Shown here: positions 59,545-64,000 of the stretch, one piece after another
How the letters are laid out: each line of letters opens with the position of its first letter
How positions within the stretch are numbered: the first letter of the stretch is position 1
Source: Anopheles merus
Lineage: Eukaryota; Arthropoda; Insecta; Diptera; Culicidae
Reading direction: 5' to 3'
Length of the DNA stretch: 64,000 nucleotides
Assembly: GCF_017562075.2 (NCBI RefSeq)
Contig: NC_054083.1
Location: forward strand, 5,625,948 to 5,689,947
The notes under the pieces: model-generated
Database searches by the model: none
Seen by the model: the letters and a program-made list of their open reading frames with translations, nothing else
Told to the model about the DNA's origin: nothing
Position numbers and translations under genes: made by a program

Positions 59545-60608
59545 AGCAAATCAGCATTTCCGAAATCGTAGGTGCGCACGTACTCAATGTTAAAATCGTA
59601 GGCCAGCAAAGTAAGCGCGAAACGCTGAAGACGGTTAGCAGTAAATATTGGGATACCCTTTTTCGATCCGAATATATGCAGTAGAGGTCGATGATCAGTC
59701 TGAAGCGTAAAATTCCTACCAAAAATCATTTTGTGGATCTTTTTTACTGCGTAGATGATCGCTAGTCCCTCTCGATCGATCTGGCTGCACCGACGTTCTG
59801 CCTCAGTAAGGGCACGAGAAGCGTGTTGTACTACACGTCTAAGACCATTGGGGTACAGATGGCTTATAGTTGCCCCAAGGCCAATTGATGATGCGTCCGC
59901 CGAGATCACAATCTTTTCTTGCGGATCGTAGTGAGCCAATTGTAGGTCTGACGATAAAATCGTCTTAAACTCTCTGAAAACCCGTTTACATTCCGACGAC
60001 CAATGAAATTGAGTATTTGCCTTGAGTAAATTATCCAAAGGATGCCTCAACTTTCTCATGTCTGGTATAAACTTCCCGTAGAAGTTGATTGCACCCAAAA
60101 AGGATCTAACACCGGTGACATCTGTTGGTTCAGCAAGATTTTTAATAACCTGGATTTTTGCAGGATCAGGCCTTAGTCCACGACGATCAATTACGTGCCC
60201 GAGATATGTTATTTGCTGCATTTTAAATGCGCATTTATCAACACGAATTGTGAATCCAAAGTCTTGAATGCGTTGGAATACTTTGGCTAAAATCTCGTCG
60301 TGCTCTTTTTCTGAAGTGCCCCCGACAATAATGTCATCCAGGTATCCAGAAACGTTATTTAGACCGGCTAACATTTTGTCCATGATCATCTGGAACGCAG
60401 CTGGAGCGACATTAACTCCTGGTGGAAGGCGGTTATAATGATATAACCCGCGATGCGTATTTATCGTAAGCAGTGGGCGGTACTGCGGCTCGACTTCCAC
60501 TTGCAGAAAAGCATCGGTTAGGTCTATCTTGCTGAAAATTATTGAATTGGCCAACTTTGAAAATATGTTATCCGGTAAAGGCAACGGGTAATCATTTGGC
60601 TGTAGCAC
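59545..60608 (-). pseudogene. Ty3/gypsy reverse transcriptase-RNase H segment
   Basis: RT fingers/palm motifs FSKIDLTDAFLQVEV, LPPGVNVAPAAFQ and catalytic GYLDDIIVGG, followed by the RNase H domain with ISADASSIGLG and TDHRPLLHIF. The N-terminal part of the RT is missing: the frame starts at LQPNDYPLPLPD only 10 nt after the protease frame stops. The 3' side is cut by the hAT element. Confidence 0.9.
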
Positions 60609-60618
60609 ATCGTTGCTA

Positions 60619-61359
60619 CTATTTTTCTTTTATAGCAAAAGAGACGTTTCCATTCTTACAAAGTCTGGTTCCTTGGAATACTTTAGGAAAACGTACTTGC
60701 CACGTTCTTTGCGACGTGAATTTAGTACCTCGTACTTGGCAGCAGAAATTATCTATTGGTAAAGACCAAAGAGCAAAAAGATCGATGAGGTCAGCACCTA
60801 AAAGCATTAAACGTGTCGAGGAAACAGTAATTGTAGCTTCTTTGGTCTGATTGCCTACACTGGCTTTGCATACAAATTCCCCGTCTAGTGCCAAATTAAT
60901 GCCAGAAGCTGATCGTGCAACCACTGCTGGTGGTGATAATGTCGGACTGCCAATCTTTTTCCAAGCTTCACGATCAATGACTGTGATGTCAGATGCCGTA
61001 TCAAGCTGCAGACGGACGGGCGTGCCATTCATTGCAATAGTGACATATCTGCGGCGTTTCTGAACACTATGCACGTTCACCGTAACTACTCTGGTCTGCG
61101 TTTTGCCTTGCTTTTTATATTTCGGCTTATTATACTTCTGGCGATTTACTGTTTTGCAGAAACCCTCTTTGTGTCCCGTTTTGGAACAGAATGCACACTG
61201 GTGTGCTTGATATCTGCAGTCATGTACCCAGTGTGTACCTCCGCAGAGCCAACATGGTTTGCTGGGATTCGCTTTTGAGGCATTTGGAAACTTTTTCTGA
61301 GGGTAGGGCGTTTTCAGGTTCACTGCCAAAACTCGATCATTTTCCGGGATCTCGATCAT
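60619..61359 (-). pseudogene. Ty3/gypsy nucleocapsid-protease segment
   Basis: Two zinc-binding clusters (CWLCGGTHWVHDC and CAFCSKTGHKEGFC) and an aspartic protease with LQLDTASDITVI and LLGADLI. It stops at 60619, with stop codons just after, where the deletion into RT begins. Confidence 0.88.
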
Positions 61360-61363
61360 CGCA

Positions 61364-61702
61364 CTATCTTTTTTTTAAATTTCCCAATCTACTGCATTCA
61401 GCGGCTAGCTGTTGCAACGTCATGTTATGGTCCTCTATTTTCGCCAGCAAGCGCGTTCGTATGTCTGCATCAGTCTCGTCCTTCATACCACAGACGAATA
61501 GCAAGCACTTGAAGTCCTCCTTGTTGAACTTGCCGAGCTCAAATTCAACGGCCGCCTTGTTGATTCGACAGGCATAACTTAGATGGTCTTCGTTCCGCTT
61601 CTTCACTAACTGCAGTAACAGTAATCTTTTGTATTGTACTCTCTTTTTGGGAGGTATAATCAGAGGCGTACCATCTGAGTTTGGGAGTGGACTGTCATCC
61701 AT
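61364..61702 (-). pseudogene. Ty3/gypsy gag, capsid end
   Basis: Encodes LSYACRINKAAVEFELGKF and KCLLFVCGMKDETDADIRTR, the capsid C-terminal region of this gypsy group. An eight-base A run (T run on the plus strand, about 61368-61376) breaks the frame from the following nucleocapsid segment. The ATG at 61702 may be an internal start. Confidence 0.8.
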
Positions 61703-61711
61703 GTCTCCTTT

Positions 61712-63324
<1,613 letters not shown>

Positions 63325-64000
63325 GGGACTAGACATTTCTCACAGGTTCCATTTTCTGCTATTTTCATTTTATGAAGCCAGTACATATTCGGAAAGATCA
63401 TGCCCTGCCAGTATTTTGTTAATTGTTTTTATTTCATTTCCGTTCAGGTTAACATGTTTGTGCCATAGTTCTGTTTTGAAAACATTTTGGAATTGCATAA
63501 ACTTTTTCCCTTTATTCCTGCCCAAGTCTGTGTACCATTTTTTTGTTTCCTCTTCCATTTCTTTTTTGAAATATTGGGTAGCGTCTGTGTATCTGATTTT
63601 GTTCTTGTAGAACCAATTTGTTAGGGTGCCTTTTTTGCCAGTTCATCTGCTCTATCATTTCCATCAATGCCTACATGGGATGGAATCCAGGTCTAGGTTT
63701 TGTTCTGCCCAATCTAGTGGTACAACCCTGTCCACTCATGAGCGACGAACGTTCTTCAACGAACGACCACCCCGATACGGCCGATTGTAACAAATTTCCT
63801 CTATTTTGTTTTCTGTCATTACTTTTTGTAGAATGTTACATGATGTTAGGCTGTCTGTGAAAATTATTGGGTTGTCTATATTATTTTCTTGTGCTAAAAG
63901 TAAGGCCTTTTCGATTGCTATCAGTTCTGCAGTGGTTATGGAGGTGAAATTTTTTAATCTATAGCTATAGTAGTATTGTTGTGGTTTGTTTTTTATATAT
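63325..64000 (-). pseudogene. LINE RNase H domain and downstream tail, runs off window
   Basis: On the minus strand the right part encodes ITTAELIAIEKALLLAQ and IIFTDSLTSCNILQKV. The left part encodes WIPSHVGIDGNDRADELA, then the tail YFKKEMEEETKKWYTD and GHDLSEYVLAS. This is the RNase H domain of an I-type LINE. A MITE interrupts it at 63697-63785, and a stop follows DELAKKAP. The rest of pol lies beyond 64000. Confidence 0.85.
63697..63785. mobile_element. MITE family Z, partial copy inside the LINE
   Basis: Matches the right part of the copy at 7685-7862 (AATCTAGTGGTACAACC, CACTCATGAGCGACGAACG, ending CCCCGATACGGCCG). The left terminal repeat is missing. Confidence 0.75.

Larger units (their letters stand above)
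57318..61711 (-). mobile_element. Defective Ty3/gypsy retrotransposon
   Basis: Minus-strand gag, protease, RT-RNase H and integrase in Ty3/gypsy order. It is disabled by a homopolymer frameshift in gag, loss of the protease-RT linker and the RT N-terminus, a frameshift near the 3' end and a 679-bp hAT insertion. There is no recognisable 5' LTR or primer site next to gag. Confidence 0.9.

Overview
The window looks like nuclear DNA of a mosquito, most likely an Anopheles. The genes have short introns (65-350 bp) with GT-AG borders, intergenic DNA is AT-rich, and long CA and TA microsatellites are present. Four copies of a tRNA-headed SINE resemble the Anopheles SINE200 family, and the gene set is insect-type (EF-hand rhomboid, dyskerin, IK/RED, trypsin-fold proteins, pyruvate carboxylase). 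The species assignment is inference; there is no rRNA, tRNA gene or CRISPR array, and nothing prokaryotic.

Layout. 1-2.5 kb: SINE copies in otherwise empty DNA. 2.5-6.95 kb: a complete copia-type LTR retrotransposon with identical 115-bp LTRs, a 5-bp target duplication and an open Gag-Pol frame. 7.1-10.3 kb: a stack of nested non-autonomous DNA transposons. 10.7-14.35 kb: a six-exon EF-hand rhomboid protease gene facing, tail to tail, the intronless spliceosomal gene IK/RED. 14.7-16.8 kb: a piggyBac-type MITE, a THAP/P-element-like MITE, a second copy of a 587-bp element and a TA tract. 17.5-19.15 kb: dyskerin. 19.7-23.05 kb: a hAT MITE, a decamer minisatellite and a dead jockey-like LINE. 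23.6-30.9 kb: two chymotrypsin-fold genes on the minus strand, one catalytically dead and one with an intact triad, separated by SINE, P-like MITE and LINE debris. 32.3-37.5 kb: the pyruvate carboxylase gene with a 48-nt cassette exon. 37.5-50 kb: intergenic DNA with a CA microsatellite and a near-perfect 3.94-kb tandem duplication. 49.7-51.6 kb: a two-exon gene for an unrecognised secreted protein with a six-cysteine tail; its first exon lies inside the duplicated unit, so it exists twice. 51.7-64 kb: a transposon graveyard with a SINE, LINE ORF1/ORF2 pieces, a TA-flanked MITE inside a larger inverted-repeat element, a broken minus-strand Ty3/gypsy element carrying a foldback hAT insertion, a second gag fragment between TA tracts, and a LINE RNase H fragment cut by a MITE.

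The host genes do not form a pathway. Dyskerin and IK act in RNA processing in the nucleus, pyruvate carboxylase in mitochondrial anaplerosis, rhomboid in intramembrane proteolysis, and the two chymotrypsin-fold proteins and the six-cysteine protein are predicted to be secreted. All gene models come from reading ORFs and splice signals by eye. Junction phases were checked and the coding lengths are multiples of three, but no transcript evidence was available.
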